From NCBI GenBank assembly GCA_031761405.1, contig JASEVX010000010.1:6884453-6948452 (forward strand): 64,000 bases of DNA, in the 5' to 3' direction. The notes beneath the pieces were generated by a model. It searched no databases. It saw only the letters and a list, made by a program, of their open reading frames with translations, and had not been told where the DNA came from. The position numbers and the translations under genes were made by a program. Below are positions 11,640 through 23,100 of the stretch, one piece after another. The stretch comes from Serripes groenlandicus (taxonomy: Eukaryota; Mollusca; Bivalvia; Cardiida; Cardiidae). Each line of letters begins with the position of its first letter. The first letter of the stretch is position 1.

Positions 11640-12560
11640 CATTTAATTTACAGAAGATTACTTTGGAAACATCTAGGCAAAAACATTATGGGAAATCTCC
11701 AGAAATAATAGTATGAATAGAGTTGGAAAAAATTGTGGCAAAAGGAGAAATTGCTCATTGTGAGAAATTTGCCTTTTTGCAACAACGTTTTCAAAATGTA
11801 CTCTGCTGCATATTCAATTTCGTCTACACATGACAAAGATCATCTACAACTTTACCAAAATACCATGTATGATACTTTATAATTATGTCGTCTGCTTTAA
11901 AAAACATGAGACAAAACTATATCACATGGGAAATGGATAAATCATTTTTATACCGACTTGAAAACATTGTGGGCAAAAGAGAAATTACTTGTTTTGAGCA
12001 GTTTCTGCTTTTTCCAAAATGTTTTCAAAAGTCGTCTGTATCAATGTGGTAAAGAAAGAACCCAAAAACCTAGACTTATCTCATGTGAGACCATCTTTAA
12101 AAACAATGTAGAGAAAGGAGACATTGTATAATAATATCTCTTTTTCCCAAAATTATTCATGATGCAGTTTACAAGTTATTCTTGCAATTCTTTTTTCTCT
12201 ATATATATGTAAGATGTGTTCATGCTGTAAATACTTCGAGCTCTTCAACATTATAAAGCACTATCATCTTTCCCATCTGCATACACATTTTGAGGCATCT
12301 GTACAAGATGGTCTTTGAAAACATTGTGGTAAAAGAAGAAATTTTCCACAATGTTTTCGACACTATCTAATAAGAAACCATCTAATAAATGCATATACCA
12401 TAGTTTAATGAAACTTAGATGTCAGATACATTAATCCTTTCCCTCATCTTGACGCGTTTAGACACATCTGCAACAGACAAAGTTGTGGGGAAAAGGAGAA
12501 ATTGCTCATCATCGAGTTGTTTCATTAATTTTTTTTCATTTTTGCAAAGACTGTTATGCA
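11640..12560. mobile_element. Cluster of degraded MITE-1 fragments, both orientations
   Basis: Blocks: minus at 11650-11830 (GAGTTGGAAAAAATTGTGGC), remnant to 11940, fragments at 11955-12050 and 12090-12160, plus-oriented at 12265-12360, and a left end with hairpin start at 12431-12510 (CCTTTCCCTCATCTTGACGC). No copy is complete. Confidence 0.6.
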
Positions 12561-12754
12561 ATGAATATGATCATTAAATTGTAGTTAATTAGAAATCGGT
12601 TGAAATATCAGCATCTAATTCTTCAGCAATGGACAGTGAGGTATACAGTGCATACATCTAAACTTTAGCCCGAATATCAGAACTAAATTGACCTTGACCT
12701 TGAATTTATTGAATCTATTTATGTTAAAGACTAAATACTACATTACATAAGTGA

Positions 12755-12980
12755 ACGTTTCAATCACATAGACGCTTTCTGACGCCTCTGCAGCAGACGG
12801 CTTTTTGAAAACATAGTGACAAAAGAAGAAATTGCACAAAACGTGCAATTTCTCCTTTTGCCACAATGTTTTCCACTTTTTGTCATAGGTTATCCATTCA
12901 ATTATGGAGATTTTCTATGTTTTGACAAAATACGTTCAAAGTCGTCTGCTGCAGAATTGTCGTATGAGGGAAAGGGTTAG
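12755..12980 (+). mobile_element. MITE-1, GCAC/GTGC hairpin type
   Basis: The left terminus is eroded (CAATCACATAGACGCTTTC). The rest is intact, with loop-proximal arms GAAATTGCAC / GTGCAATTTC and a right end TCGTATGAGGGAAAGGGTTA. Confidence 0.9.
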
Positions 12981-13019
12981 TCCAAATCTATAAATAAATG
13001 TCGGCTGCAGAATTTGTTT

Positions 13020-13330
13020 TAAACTTTTCCCACTAACAACAAATTTGCAGCAGACTAGAACATTCAAGAGTTTGTGATTAGTCAAAATCTATAATCAACT
13101 CTGATGCTGCACAATTTGTTTTTAAACTTACCCACATAAAAAAAATTAACAGCAAGATGGATTTGAAAACAATATGGCAACAATCTATTAATTAATTAAA
13201 GTATAGCTTTAGAAAAAGAGTTAAAAAACATGGTGGCAAAAGGAGACATTGGTCATTATGAGCAAGTTCTCCTTTTTCAATAAAGTTTTAAAAGATTGCC
13301 TGCAGCAGATACCTGAAATGTGTCTTCCCA
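13020..13330 (-). mobile_element. Degraded MITE-1 (two partial copies)
   Basis: CCCACTAACAACAAATTTGC begins one remnant; ACCCACATAAAAAAAATTAA starts another that keeps the hairpin (GGCAAAAGGAGACATTGGTC) to 13330. Confidence 0.6.
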
Positions 13331-13530
13331 TTAACCCTTACCCTCATCCAGATGCTTTCTGATGCCTCTGCAGCAGACGCCTTTTTGAAAACAGTGACAA
13401 AAGAAGAAATTGCTCAAAACGAGCAATTTCTCCTTTTGCCACAATGTTTTCCACTTTTAGTCATAGGTTATCCATTCAATTATAGAGATTTTCTATTTTT
13501 TGACAAAATATGTTGTATGAGGGAAAGGGC
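13331..13530 (+). mobile_element. MITE-1, internal deletion near right end
   Basis: TTAACCCTTACCCTCATCCA to TGTATGAGGGAAAGGG. The ~20 bp carrying the inner CGTCTGCTGCAG block is missing (GACAAAATATGTTGTATGAG). Confidence 0.88.
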
Positions 13531-13708
13531 CCTTACCCTCATCCAGATGCTTTACGACGCCTCTGCAGCAGACGACATTTGAAAACTACAAAGTTTTCAA
13601 CTCTATTCAATAATTAGACTTTCATTTATCAAGCTTTTTTCATGTATTAGTTTAGATGATTTCAAAAGCGTCTACTGAAGACTTTTTATATGTGCGAAAA
13701 GGTTTAAA
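13530..13708 (+). mobile_element. MITE-1, hairpin lost, abutting the previous copy
   Basis: Starts directly at CCCTTACCCTCATCCAGA after the previous GGG with no TTAA between them. The hairpin is reduced to GAAAACTACAAAGTTTTCAA. Confidence 0.75.
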
Positions 13709-13912
13709 CTGGAGACTTTTTATAAGTGTGAAAGGGTTTAAACGAGAAATTTTGATGAAATAAGACTATCGTACAAAAGCTGCTATCACTGTCCCTTATG
13801 GCAAGGCCAATCTGTGTCAGATCTAATACATATGTTTATAGCAAGTTACAAGGACGGTTAGACAATCACATTGGAGAACAGTGCATTCAAATCTGCCTCT
13901 CTTCTCTAGATA

Positions 13913-14090
13913 CAGTCCAACCTGTGTTTAAAGACCACCCATGGGAAAAGACTAATCTGGTCTTTGTTCTAAGGTGGTCTTTAATTACAGGGTCATTTAT
14001 TCAGAAAAAAATAGTAATTTGGAAATTAAGTGTGGTTGTTATAGACAGGGAATTGCTAAACAAAGGTTATCTATAGCACAGGTTCGACTG
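13913..14090. mobile_element. Mariner-like MITE, TA target site
   Basis: Inverted ends CAGTCCAACCTGTG and CACAGGTTCGACTG are flanked by TA on both sides (13911-13912 and 14091-14092). Inner GGTCTTT blocks are also inverted. 178 bp, no coding. Ends of this form with a TA duplication are typical of Tc1/mariner. Confidence 0.8.
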
Positions 14091-14160
14091 TATATATACA
14101 ATGAATAAGACAGGGTTGTTTGGTAAATCTTTGTTGTTTGGTAAATCTTTAACTACCTGC

Positions 14161-14352
14161 TTAACCCTTTTGAAAATTTAGCGACAAAAACCTGAAAAAT
14201 CTCGATAAGGTTAATTGTTAAATAAAGTTGAAAAACATTGTGGCCAAAGGTGAAATTGCTCATCATGAGCTATTTCACCTTTGGCCACAATGTTTTCAAA
14301 AGTCGTCTGCTGCTATTGCGTTAATCTGCGTCTGCAGGCAGGAAAGGGTTAA
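14161..14352 (-). mobile_element. MITE-1, GGCCAAAGG hairpin subtype
   Basis: The hairpin GTGGCCAAAGGTGAAATT.. / ..ATTTCACCTTTGGCCAC is almost perfect, including a GGTGAAA / TTTCACC pair where related copies are unmatched. The left end is eroded. Confidence 0.85.
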
Positions 14353-14679
14353 AAGAGTTGAAGGCTTTTTACACATGTTTGAATGTAATTTTTATAAAGA
14401 TTTGAAAACATTGTAGGAAAAGGTGATAACTTCATGCCAAGTCTGTGGTAAACCCTAAGACTGCTGTGAAGCCTTGAACGACCAGTGTAGAGGCAGGCTA
14501 GCCAGCACAGATAACAACTCTACACTGTTGGCTGCTTGTCTAAAAAGTATATTGATATTCCTAGAATAGACTATGGACATTTCTAAATGCAAAGCTGGCG
14601 AAGTCCATTTTTAAAAATTAAGTATTGATAGGGTTAAAGTTATCCACTACATGACCCTGAAATGATAGCATGCATGTTT

Positions 14680-14907
14680 AACCCTTTCCCACATACAACA
14701 AATCTGCAGCAGACGTCTTTGAAAACTTACCCGCAAAAAATATGGAAAATCTCTTTACTCTTTAAATGAAAGTATAATAATTGAATAAACATGAAAACAA
14801 TGTTGCAAATGGAGAAATTGCTTGTTTCTCCATTTGCCACAATGTTTTCAAAAGTTGTAAAGGCTTCAAAAGCATCGGAAAGCATCTGTTTGTGGGACAG
14901 GATTAAA
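14680..14907 (-). mobile_element. MITE-1, CATACAAC end subtype
   Basis: TTAACCCTTTCCCACATACA through to TTTGTGGGACAGGATTAA. The hairpin is shortened (GCAAATGGAGAAATTGCTTG / TTTCTCCATTTGCCAC). Confidence 0.88.
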
Positions 14908-15433
14908 ATTCTGCATAAAGTATATAAAAAATTATCAGAAAAAACTTATTTAAAGCTTGACCAAGTTAAAAATAATCCTGACATAAATGTAGAAAGCAAA
15001 GCACTAACTTTTGATATTTAATTCTTCAAAAGTTTATTTCCCATCATGTATTTGATCAATTTAACCATGGAACAAAATTATGTCGTTTTAAAGCTGCTGA
15101 ATATTTGGTTCTATTAATCATTTTAACCCGCTTTCAAATGATAAGTTAAAGTGACATGAAATATAAATCAATGCATCAATATACAATATAACAACTTGAA
15201 TTTGCTGAATATTAACAGAACATTTTTTGCTAAGAGACTGAATATTTATCGAACTATCAAACTGACTATCGTTTAAATAAATTCATTTATTCCGGAGTGG
15301 TCGTAACTGGCTATAATACACTATTGGCAATATCGCTGTACAATAATATATATACCTTGTCAATGTAAATTTCTTGAATATATATAGAAAGCTATGATTG
15401 CACTGCATGGTTCGCTAACCTGAGAAATCATCA
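14908..15433. other. A+T-rich, no recognised feature
   Basis: No repeat block or coding signal that I can support. Confidence 0.5.
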
Positions 15434-15631
15434 TTAACCCTTTCCCTCATATAGACGCTTTCTGACGCCTCTGCAGCAGACGGCTTTTTGAAAACATAGT
15501 GACAAAAGAAGAAATTGCACAAAACGTGCAATTTCTCCTTTTGCGACAATGTTTTCCACTTTTTGTCATGTTTCGACAAAATACGTTCAAAATCGTCTGC
15601 TGCAGAATTGTCGTATGAGGGAAAGGGTTAA
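15434..15631 (+). mobile_element. MITE-1, 32 bp internal deletion
   Basis: Both TTAA-flanked ends are intact. The CATAGGTTATCCATTCAATT stretch is missing between TTTTTGTCAT and GTTTCGACAA. Confidence 0.92.
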
Positions 15632-15728
15632 CAATGTCGTAAGACCATATATTAATAGACAACCAACACATACTCAAGGTATCTGGAAGGGTTATTTAAC
15701 ACATTAAAACTTACAGGGGGGCGCAAGT

Positions 15729-15955
15729 TTTAAACCTTTCCCTCATACGACAATTCTTCAGCTGACGACTTTGAACATATTTTGTCAAAAAATGAAAAAT
15801 CTCTATAATTGAATGGATAACCTATGACTAGTAGTGGAAAACATTGTGGCAAAAGAAGAAATTGCTCGTTCTGAGCAATTTCTTCTTTTGTCACTATGTT
15901 TTCAAAAAGCCGTCTGCTGCAGAGGCGTCAGAAAGCGTCTATATGAGGGAAAGGG
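15729..15955 (-). mobile_element. MITE-1, full length
   Basis: Left end slightly altered (TTTAAACCTTTCCCTCATAC). Hairpin GAAATTGCTCGTTCTGAGCA. The right end lost its TTAA (GGGAAAGGGGAGG). Confidence 0.9.
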
Positions 15956-16283
15956 GAGGTAGAGCTTTAGCAAAGCAAAATTTCTGTGCAATTATTTCAA
16001 AATAAGGAAACTGGTTCTTGCGGAGAAGATTTTCTAAGCTAGAACCAAAATCAAATGAGGCAAAAATACTCCAAACCTGGACATGTGTTTACATTAATTA
16101 AAATTATCCTGATAGTTACTGATGATCAACCAATGGCATGATTTTTGACAAATCGCAAAAGCTTTAAAGAATGTGATAAAAGTAATGAACATTTCAAAAT
16201 CCACCCAATATTGTCTTAGAAGAAGATATTCAAAGTTGTTGTACCCCCTTTCTGATACCTTGACCACCACTATCCTACATCAA

Positions 16284-16507
16284 TTAACCCTTTTATAGAC
16301 ACTTTCTGACGCCTCTGCAGCAGACAACATTTTGAAAACATAGTGACTAAAGAAGAAATTGCACAAAACATGCAATTTCTCCTTTTGCCACAATGTTTTC
16401 CACTTTTTGTCATAGGTTATCCATTCAATTATAGAGATTTTCTATGTTTTGACAAAATACTTTCAAAGTCGTCTGCTGCAGAATTGTGGTATGAGGGAAA
16501 GGGTTAA
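16284..16507 (+). mobile_element. MITE-1, TTAA both sides
   Basis: The left end lost CCCTCA (CCCTTTTATAGACACTTTC). The hairpin has an uncompensated change (GCAC / ATGC). Confidence 0.9.
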
Positions 16508-17180
16508 AAAGGAATTAAAGGGATCTACGGTAATATAGAATATTTAGAAGATGCTTATTATGAAGATTGATCACAATTTACAAAGTCGAAACAGGAGTAA
16601 ATAATTTAATCAATTGTTGATTGACAATGCACAACCAAGGATTGAAACGCAGGGCAATCACAATGACTCATCTATATATAGCAAGCACTGATGAGCTTAA
16701 CAGTTTAAATATTGAATATGAATCTAAAAATGTTAGACCTGTATATTTAAAGTAATTCAATACATTTTATTTCATATATATAGTATTTGTAAGCAGAAAA
16801 ATGACTTATCATGAATTTGATATTTGTGAAAAACAATTCTTGAAATAGCTCAGGACTGTGTTCAGTTCTATATATGGAGGAAAATTTATAATTCAACTTA
16901 CTTCAAATGAATCTTTGCTGTTTATAAATTTATTTTTTAATACACACTTATAATTCAGTTCTATTTACACCAAATCGGGAAAAAAATATAATTCATATTA
17001 AAGTATTTCAAATTAATCTTTCCTGTGTACGCCATATACAGGTATGAACACAATGTTTCTTGCTTATGAATGGTATTTCAACAAAAGATTCATAAACATT
17101 TATATAAAAAGAGGGGTGAATTAATCAATAACAGATCAAAACACTTCTTTCAGTGCAAGTATACTAATACAAAAAGTACA
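16508..17180. other. A+T-rich, no recognised feature
   Basis: No gene or repeat supported. Contains several long A/T runs. Confidence 0.5.
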
Positions 17181-17336
17181 TTAACCCATCCACAACTGCA
17201 GACGGATTTGGACACATCTGTAACAGACAACTTTTGAAAACATTGTCAACTCTTTCCAATAATCAAATCCTCATAATATATGAAGATATTTTCAAAGTCT
17301 TCTGCTGCAGATTTGTTGTATGTGGGACAGGGTTAA
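17181..17336 (+). mobile_element. MITE-1, hairpin deleted
   Basis: TTAACCCATCCACAACTGCA to GTATGTGGGACAGGGTTAA, with only the outer and inner inverted blocks left. Confidence 0.8.
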
Positions 17337-17348
17337 TTTATAAACTAG

Positions 17349-17578
17349 TTAACCCTTTCCCTGATACGGCAATTCTGATTCAGACGACTTTGAACGTATT
17401 TTGTCCAAAAATAGAAAATCTCCATAATTGAATGGATAACCTATGACAAAAAGTGGAAAACATTGTGGCAAAGGGAGAAATTGCACGTTTTGTGCAATTT
17501 CTTCTTTTGTCGCTATGTTTTCAAAAATCCGTCTGCTGCAGAGGCATCAGAAAGCGTCTATATGAGGGAAAGGGTTAA
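17349..17578 (-). mobile_element. MITE-1, full length, TTAA both sides
   Basis: CCCTTTCCCTGATACGGC to TATATGAGGGAAAGGG. Hairpin GCACGTTTTGTGC. Confidence 0.93.
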
Positions 17579-17597
17579 AGGAGCCCTTCAGTGCCAA

Positions 17598-17709
17598 AAG
17601 GTACAAGCTGGCATTGCTATTGCTGTACTGTGTAGGTGCAGATCAACTTGTTCATCTGTTCAACCGTATCAGATTCTATACAAGTTCACAAAAGCTTCCA
17701 TGAAGCTTA
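17598..17709 (+). repeat. Small dispersed repeat (three copies in window)
   Basis: GGTACAAGCTGGCATT, ACTGTGTAGGTGCAGATCA and GTTCACAAAAGCTTC recur at 19938-20034 (minus) and 36537-36626 (plus). Ends are inverted-like (AAGCTT). Probably another degenerate MITE. Confidence 0.5.
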
Positions 17710-17947
17710 TTTAACCTTTTTCCACATACAACAAATCTGCAGCAGACGACTTTTAAAACATGAAGACAGAAGTATGGAATATCTCAAAAAAAATAAAAGT
17801 GTACTTGCTGAAAAGAGTTGAAATCATTTTGGCAAAAGGAGAAATTGCTTGTTTGAGCAATTTCTTCTTTTGTCACAGTGTTTTCAAAAAGACGTCTGCT
17901 GCAGATCTCAGGCATCAGAACACGTCTATATGTGTGAACGGGATAAG
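17710..17947 (-). mobile_element. MITE-1, CATACAAC end subtype
   Basis: TTAACCTTTTTCCACATACA to TATATGTGTGAACGGGATAA, with the hairpin GAAATTGCTTGTTTGAGCAATTTC. Confidence 0.85.
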
Positions 17948-18055
17948 TAATATACTAAATATAGGAATGACTGAGATCTTGGTAAGATTGTGCAGATGCC
18001 TGTAGACTGATTGGGATCCCCCAACGTTCACAAAAGCCCATAGATCTAGACACAA

Positions 18056-18290
18056 ATAACCCTTTCCCATATACAAACGTATTTTGATGCCGCTGCAGCA
18101 AACGGGCTTTTGAAAATATTGTGGCAAAAGGAGAAATAGGTCATAATGAGCAATTTCCTCTTTTTCAAAAAATGTTTTTCAAATTTATTCAACATTTATA
18201 TTCTCCTTTATATTGTTTTTTCCCAAAATTTTTGCGTAGATGTTTTCAAAGACGTCTGAAGCAGATTTCCAGAATGTGGGAAAGGGATAA
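18056..18290 (+). mobile_element. MITE-1
   Basis: ATAACCCTTTCCCATATACA to AGAATGTGGGAAAGGGATAA. Hairpin GGCAAAAGGAGAAATAGGTC is partly decayed. Confidence 0.82.
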
Positions 18291-18418
18291 GAAAATGTTT
18301 AAGGCTTATATTAACCTTCCGGAAACTATCTAATGCACAGATCTAGGTATCCCCAGCATAACCTTAAAACAAAATCATTACAACTATTGGAACATCTTTA
18401 ACTAAAATACCGAAATGT

Positions 18419-18605
18419 TTTAACCCTTTCCCACATACAGGCGCTTTCCGATGCCTCGGTAGAAAGACGACTTTCGAAAAACATTTCGGCAAAAGAAGAA
18501 ATAGCTTAATTTCTTAATGTGATCATTTAACGAGATTTTCTATATTTACCGAAGACTATTTCAAAGTCTTCTGATGCAGATAAGTTGTATGCGGGGAGGG
18601 ATTAG
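18419..18605 (+). mobile_element. MITE-1, hairpin half lost
   Basis: TTTTAACCCTTTCCCACATA to TATGCGGGGAGGGATTAG. Confidence 0.78.
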
Positions 18606-18733
18606 ACATAAAATATTATTCATGAAAATGTTCATGAACAATCACAATATAATAACTTAATCTAAACAGTGATTTACATTGCCTTGAAGTGTCAAGCACA
18701 CATATTGCTTGCTATTCTCACACGAAACTACCA

Positions 18734-18962
18734 TTAACCCTTTCACATGTACAACAAATCTGCATCAGACTACTTTAAAATTATCAAGTCCAAAATATAG
18801 AAAATCTCTATAAATTATATTGTAATTATTGAATAGTGTTGAAATAACTGTGACAAATGGAAAAATTGCTCATTATGAGCAATTTCTCCTTTTGCCACAA
18901 TTATTTAAAAAGTCGACCGCTGCAGAGGTGTCAAAAAGTGTGTATATGTGGGAAAGGGTTTA
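18734..18962 (-). mobile_element. MITE-1, CATACAAC-type
   Basis: TTAACCCTTTCACATGTACA to TATATGTGGGAAAGGGTTTA. Hairpin ATTGCTCATTATGAGCAAT. Confidence 0.88.
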
Positions 18963-19074
18963 AATTATTAAGAGATCATAGATATAGAGGTGATAAACAA
19001 CATTTTTGCCAGAATAAGTCATATCACAGTAAAAACCATTGAACTAATAAAAACTTTTCTGGCTACTTTGCACC

Positions 19075-19290
19075 ATCACTAGATGCTTTCTGACGCCTCT
19101 GCAGCAGACGGCTTTTTGGAAACATAGTGACAAAAGAAAATTTGCTCAAAATGAGCCGTTTCTCCTTTTGCCACAATGTTTTCCACTTTTAGTCATAGGT
19201 TATCCATTCAATTATACAATTATAGAGATTTTCAAATTTTTGACAAAATATGTTCAAAGTCGTCTGCTGCAGAATTGTTGTATGAGGGAC
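19075..19290 (+). mobile_element. MITE-1 lacking both terminal TTAACCC blocks
   Basis: GATGCTTTCTGACGCCTCTG through to GTTGTATGAGGGACA. A short further fragment follows to 19355. Confidence 0.8.
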
Positions 19291-19355
19291 ACTTTCTCGG
19301 ATACAGATGCCTTTTGCCACAATGTTTTCAAAAACAGCAGATGCGTCAAAAATAG

Positions 19356-19804
19356 GTCATCAAGTTAATTAGACGAAGGGGGCAAATTTATTTTCAATAA
19401 GGAAGAGTCTAAATCAACATATTAATAGATAATAAATCAACAACAAAGTTTTGTGATTCTTAAATTATATGTAACAATACAATATATGCATATTCTCTAT
19501 AGGACAAAGCAAAAGTACAAAAGTTAACAAATAATCATGATATGGATTGTATTAGTCATCACATTATTCAACAGTCTAACTACCACACAAAACATCTCCT
19601 GTTACCGTAGTTACTGTAATGTACAGGTAAAACTAGGTCAAGGTCACAATATATAAATCATATCTAGGTCAAATATAACAATGGTCTGATTATGTAACAG
19701 AGATGAGGCACAATCAATAATGGACAAACTGAGCCATACCCAGGTCAAAATGGTCCTGTGTATATCCGGTGTTCAAAAAATACTGATTTTAAACAAAGCT
19801 TTAA
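19356..19804. other. A+T-rich, no recognised feature
   Basis: Contains the short AGGTCAAGGTCACA motif also seen in pearl-like cores, but no bounded element. Confidence 0.45.
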
Positions 19805-19814
19805 ATAAGAGACA

Positions 19815-19930
19815 TTGTTCATGTTCTTAAATCCTTATTTGACACTCAAACCCTATGCTGTGGGTTACCAAAAGAATTGTCTCAGTGAGACAATTCTTTT
19901 GAGTACCATCAATATAGGGTTTAATTCAGT
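19815..19930 (+). mobile_element. MITE-2, partial
   Basis: CATGTTCTTAAATCCTTATT followed by the palindrome around AATTGTCTCAGTGAGACAATT and TTTTGAGTACC. The left end is missing. Confidence 0.8.
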
Positions 19931-20121
19931 CATAAGAGAATCATAGAGAAATAGCGCAGATCTTGACAAGACTGTGTGGATGCTCTCTCGCTGATCCTGA
20001 TCTACACTGTTCACAAAAGCTAACTTGTACCTTTTCCCATGGCCAAGCTCAAATATATATATGACAACGATGACACAGAGGACCATTTTTGTTTGACGCG
20101 GCTCAAAAACAGTAATGATTT

Positions 20122-20127
20122 TTTATT
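20122..20127 (-). promoter_or_regulatory. AATAAA polyadenylation-signal candidate for FA2H
   Basis: A canonical AATAAA on the minus strand begins 16 nt after the stop codon. It is the closest signal, but such hexamers are common in A+T-rich DNA, and use here would give an extremely short 3' UTR. Confidence 0.35.
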
Positions 20128-20143
20128 CTCCTTGTGACCATAT

Positions 20144-20199
20144 CTACTTGATAAGAGTTCCAAATGGATAGTCCCATAGTTTTGATGAAATACCAAATC
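20144..20199 (-). CDS. FA2H: FA2H terminal exon with stop codon
   Basis: The acceptor CTTTTCCAG follows a T-rich tract, and its AG lies directly above 20199. Two bases complete a Gly codon left open by the previous exon, then [17 protein letters not shown] is followed by TAG (20146-20144). The family ends with a GFGIS--LWDY-F-TL motif, so this 56 nt exon is the expected C-terminus even though it is very short. It is 2.6 kb from the previous exon, behind satellite arrays and split MITEs. Confidence 0.92.
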
Positions 20200-23100
20200 C
20201 TGGAAAAGAAAAAAAAAGACAATATTAACCCTTTCCCTCATAGACAATTCTGCAGCAGACGACATTGAACACATTTTGTCAAAAAATGGAATATCTCTAT
20301 AATGAGGGACATTAGTGATAATTATATTATCTCCCTTGTCAGATAAAGACCAAGGAAGACCAAATAGTTGGTAGGTCCTTTAAGTTGGAATCCTTTGTCT
20401 TTATCGCTATTTCGCAATGAGATATTGCAATTACTCTGTACACATTAATCATAAATGTGTTAATTAAAGTGATGATTCAAAAGAGAAAATTTACATAGCA
20501 GTGTTTAAATAAAACAAATGTGGAATTACTAATCAATCTAATAACAGTTGGCCAAGAAAATGCAATTATAAGTGCACCATCCAGTGCAAAGAAACCAATG
20601 ATAAAAACAGAGGAAACCAAATGATAGGACCTAGCTAGATGTAGAGGGTATTAAAGGGAGATAACTGACCGATGTCTCCAATTGAATGGATAACCTATGA
20701 CTAAAAGTGGAAAACATTGTGTCAAAAGGAGAAATTGCTCGTTTTGAGCAATTTCTTCTTTTGTCACTATGTTTTCAAAAATCCGTCTGCTGCAGAGGCG
20801 CCAGAAAGCGTCTGTATGAGGAAGAAGGCTTAACCTTATCCACATACATAGAATCTAGAGCAGACGAATTTTAAAACATTACGGCAATATTATGGAAAAT
20901 CTCTATAAATGAAATGATCATTACTGAAAAGAGCTGAAACAGTTTGAGCAATCATCACTCCTTTTGCCACAATAATTGCAAAGGCATCTGCTGCAGATGC
21001 ATCAAAATAAGGTTGTAAAGGTTAAATTATGGAATAAGAGTTTAAAATATTGTGACAAAAAGTTGTTAAGTTGTTTACATGTGATAAAAGGGTTAAGGCT
21101 TTAAGGATCTAAAAGCATCACATCAGGTCACTTGCAACAAATGTGAGAGGGGTACAAGTGATCCCTATGTGTACACTGACAATACAGAGTACAAGTGATC
21201 CCTGTGTGTACGCTGGCAATACAGAGTACAAGTGATCCCTGTGTGTAAGCTGGCAATACAGAGTACAAGTGATCCCTGTGTGTATGCTGGCAATACAGAG
21301 GGGTACAAGTGATCCCTATGTGTACGCTGGCAATACAGGGGGTACAAGTGATCCCTATGTGTACACTGGCAATACAGGGGGTACAAGTGATCCCTATGTG
21401 TACACTGGCAATACAGAGTACAAGTGATCCCTGTGTGTATGCTGGCAATACATAGTACAAGTGATCCCTGTGTGTACACTGGCAATACAGAGGGGTACAA
21501 GTGATCCCTATGTGTACGCTGGCAATACATAGTACAAGTGATCCCTATGTGTACACTGGCAATACAGAGTACAAGTGATCCCTGTATGTATGCTGGCAAT
21601 ACAGAGTACAAGTGATCCCTGTGTGTCTGCTGTTAATACAGAGGAGTACAAGTGATCCCTGTGCTTATGCTGGCAATACAGAGTACAAGTGATCCCTGTG
21701 CCATGCTACCAAGGCAGAATACACAGATGTCAACCACATAAGCCATGCTAGCAAGGCAGGCGACAGAGACATGATCCCAATGACTTTGTGTCATGCTGCC
21801 AAGGCAGGGTAAAGAGACATGATCTCTATGTGTCATGCTGCCAAGGCAGGGTAAAGAGACATGATCCCTATTTTTCATGCTGCCAAGGCAAGGTAAAGAG
21901 ACATGATCCATGTGTCATGCTGCCAAGGCAGGGTAAAGAGACATGATCCCTATGTGTCATGCCGCCAAGGCAACCTACAGAGACGTGTTCCATATGTGTC
22001 ATGCTGCCAAGGCTTGCGACAAAGACTTCAACCCCTTAAGCCATGCTGGCGACGAAGACGTCATCCCCATAAGCCATGCTGCCAAGGCAGGCGACAAAGA
22101 TGTCAACCCCATAAGCCATGCAGCCAAGGCAGGCGACAAAGACGTCAACCCTATAAGCAATATTAGCAACGCAGGCGACAAAGACGTCAACCCTATAAGC
22201 AATGTGGTAAGGCAGGCGACAGTCATCAGGCCCCATAAGCCATGCAGCCATGCAGCCAAGGCAGGCGACAAAGACGTCAACCCCATAAGCAATGCTGGCA
22301 AGGCAGGCGACAGAGATGTGATCCCTTTAAGCCAGGCTGGCAATGCAGGGTACAGAGACATGATCCCTATGTCCTTCTGCCAAGCTAAGAGACATACATA
22401 ATGAAAACTTGACTGGTGAACCCGTCTCCCTTAACCCTTTCCCTCATATAGACGCTTTCTGACGCCTCTGCAGCAGACAGATTTTTGAAAACATAGTGAC
22501 AAAAGAAGAAATTGCTCAAAAAAAGCAATTTCTCCTTTTGCCAAAATGTTTTCCTTTTTTAGTCATAATAGATAACCTAATTTTTGACAATTATGTTCAA
22601 AGTCGTCTGCTGCAGAATTGTCGTATGAGGGAAAGGGTTAATGTGATAATGATATCAATTCAATTAAGCTAAGGAGCAATTCCTCTGTTTTCTACAAATT
22701 TGTCAACAGTTGACTGCAGCAGCAGGCATACAAAACATCCTGCTACAGAGGGCAAGGATAATGTAACAAAAGTCATTCTTACCTCTATAATGATCTTTAA
22801 AATGATGTTTAACATGATAAGTTTTAAGATCTTTGAAGTAGTGTAGGGACGGGCTACCGTGATGAAGGTAGTAATGTATAAGGTCATAGCACAAATAGCC
22901 CACGACAGTGCCCGAAAAAAGCACCAGCGCTATGATGGGCGGGGCTATTAGAAGGTAAGTCTGGTATATGAGAAATCCCAGCAGGGTCGCAGGCAATGGT
23001 GGAAACAAAAGTCTATGTTTATCCATAGGACTCTGAAAAAAAAGAGAAAAATACAGTAACTTAATTAAACTTTTCCCTGTACAACAAATCTGCAGTAGAC

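Noticed and set aside
20020..20274. 84-codon minus-strand reading covering the FA2H terminal exon
   Set aside because: It is in the wrong frame; the spliced frame gives [11 protein letters not shown] and a stop.
21128..22401. Several 70-150 codon readings on both strands, some Cys/His-rich
   Set aside because: They all fall in tandem satellites and are open in several frames at once.
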